From positions 1 to 15,300 of the forward strand of contig CASEKM010000009.1 of the NCBI GenBank assembly GCA_949288405.1: 15,300 nt of DNA, given 5' to 3'. The stretch comes from an uncultured bacterium (GTDB lineage: Bacteria > Bacillota > Clostridia > Oscillospirales > Oscillospiraceae). The position numbers were made by a program, and so were the translations under genes. Each line of letters opens with the position of its first letter. Positions within the stretch are counted from its first letter, which is position 1. Of the stretch, positions 15,243-15,300 are shown piece by piece. The notes under the pieces were generated by a model. The model had not been told where the DNA came from, did no database searches, and saw only the letters and a program-made list of their open reading frames with translations.

Positions 15243-15271
15243 ATTATACAACACGCGCCCCATACCGTCAA
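15243..15271 (-). promoter_or_regulatory. Sigma-A-type promoter of the glgBCDA operon
   Basis: On the minus strand TTGACG (15271-15266, 5 of 6) and a perfect TATAAT (15248-15243) are separated by exactly 17 bases. Transcription would begin near 15236, some 80 bases before the TTG start of glgB. Confidence 0.88.
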
Positions 15272-15287
15272 GTCAAAAGGAAGTGAA

Positions 15288-15300
15288 ATGGAATTTTATA
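15288..15300 (+). CDS. Possible start of a divergent gene (first four codons)
   Basis: AAGGAAGTG at 15279-15287 lies immediately before ATG 15288 (ATG GAA TTT TAT and onward), with usable spacing from AAGGA. The frame runs off the window after four codons. If real, the gene diverges from glgB and its ribosome site lies just behind the glgB -35 box. Too little is present to name it. Confidence 0.3.

Overview
The window is GC-rich chromosomal DNA of a low-molecular-weight-thiol-poor, gut-type Firmicute, most likely of the Oscillospiraceae (Flavonifractor/Lawsonibacter/Intestinimonas-like). That placement is inference. It rests on a glgBCDAP gene set with a GlgD subunit, an SLH-domain surface protein, a Spo0A-type DNA-binding domain, strong GGAGG ribosome sites and sigma-A-like promoters, together with high GC. 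No species can be named from the sequence alone.

Left part, plus strand (1-3952): the 3' end of a PDZ-domain gene (probably an HtrA-type protease), a textbook terminator, a short non-coding stretch with repeated GGTCTACC words and a second terminator, then one very large gene for a secreted S-layer-type protein. That protein has SLH domains at the N-terminus, a long acidic middle region and two bacterial Ig-like repeats at the C-terminus. Its signal peptide is readable, but no start codon with a ribosome site precedes it. A perfect 12-bp terminator hairpin closes the gene.

Middle part (3953-5900): a lone minus-strand gene resembling the receptor-binding end of a phage tail fibre; about 600 bases without a clear gene, holding an orphan terminator and a tandem 21-bp repeat; then two overlapping plus-strand genes. 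These encode a small XRE-type helix-turn-helix protein and a very GC-rich protein that reads as a free-standing Spo0A C-terminal DNA-binding domain with no receiver domain. This pair is the least ordinary coding content of the window.

Right part, minus strand (15271 down to 5853): a glycogen metabolism cluster in the order glgB-glgC-glgD-glgA-glgP, followed by rpiB. GlgC with GlgD makes ADP-glucose, GlgA polymerises it, GlgB branches the chain and GlgP releases glucose-1-phosphate. A sigma-A-like promoter lies before glgB, and separate ones precede glgP and rpiB. Synthesis (glgBCDA), breakdown (glgP) and pentose-phosphate isomerisation (rpiB) therefore look like three transcription units, each closed by its own hairpin. 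GlgB carries an unusual 58-residue Lys/Ala-rich tail.
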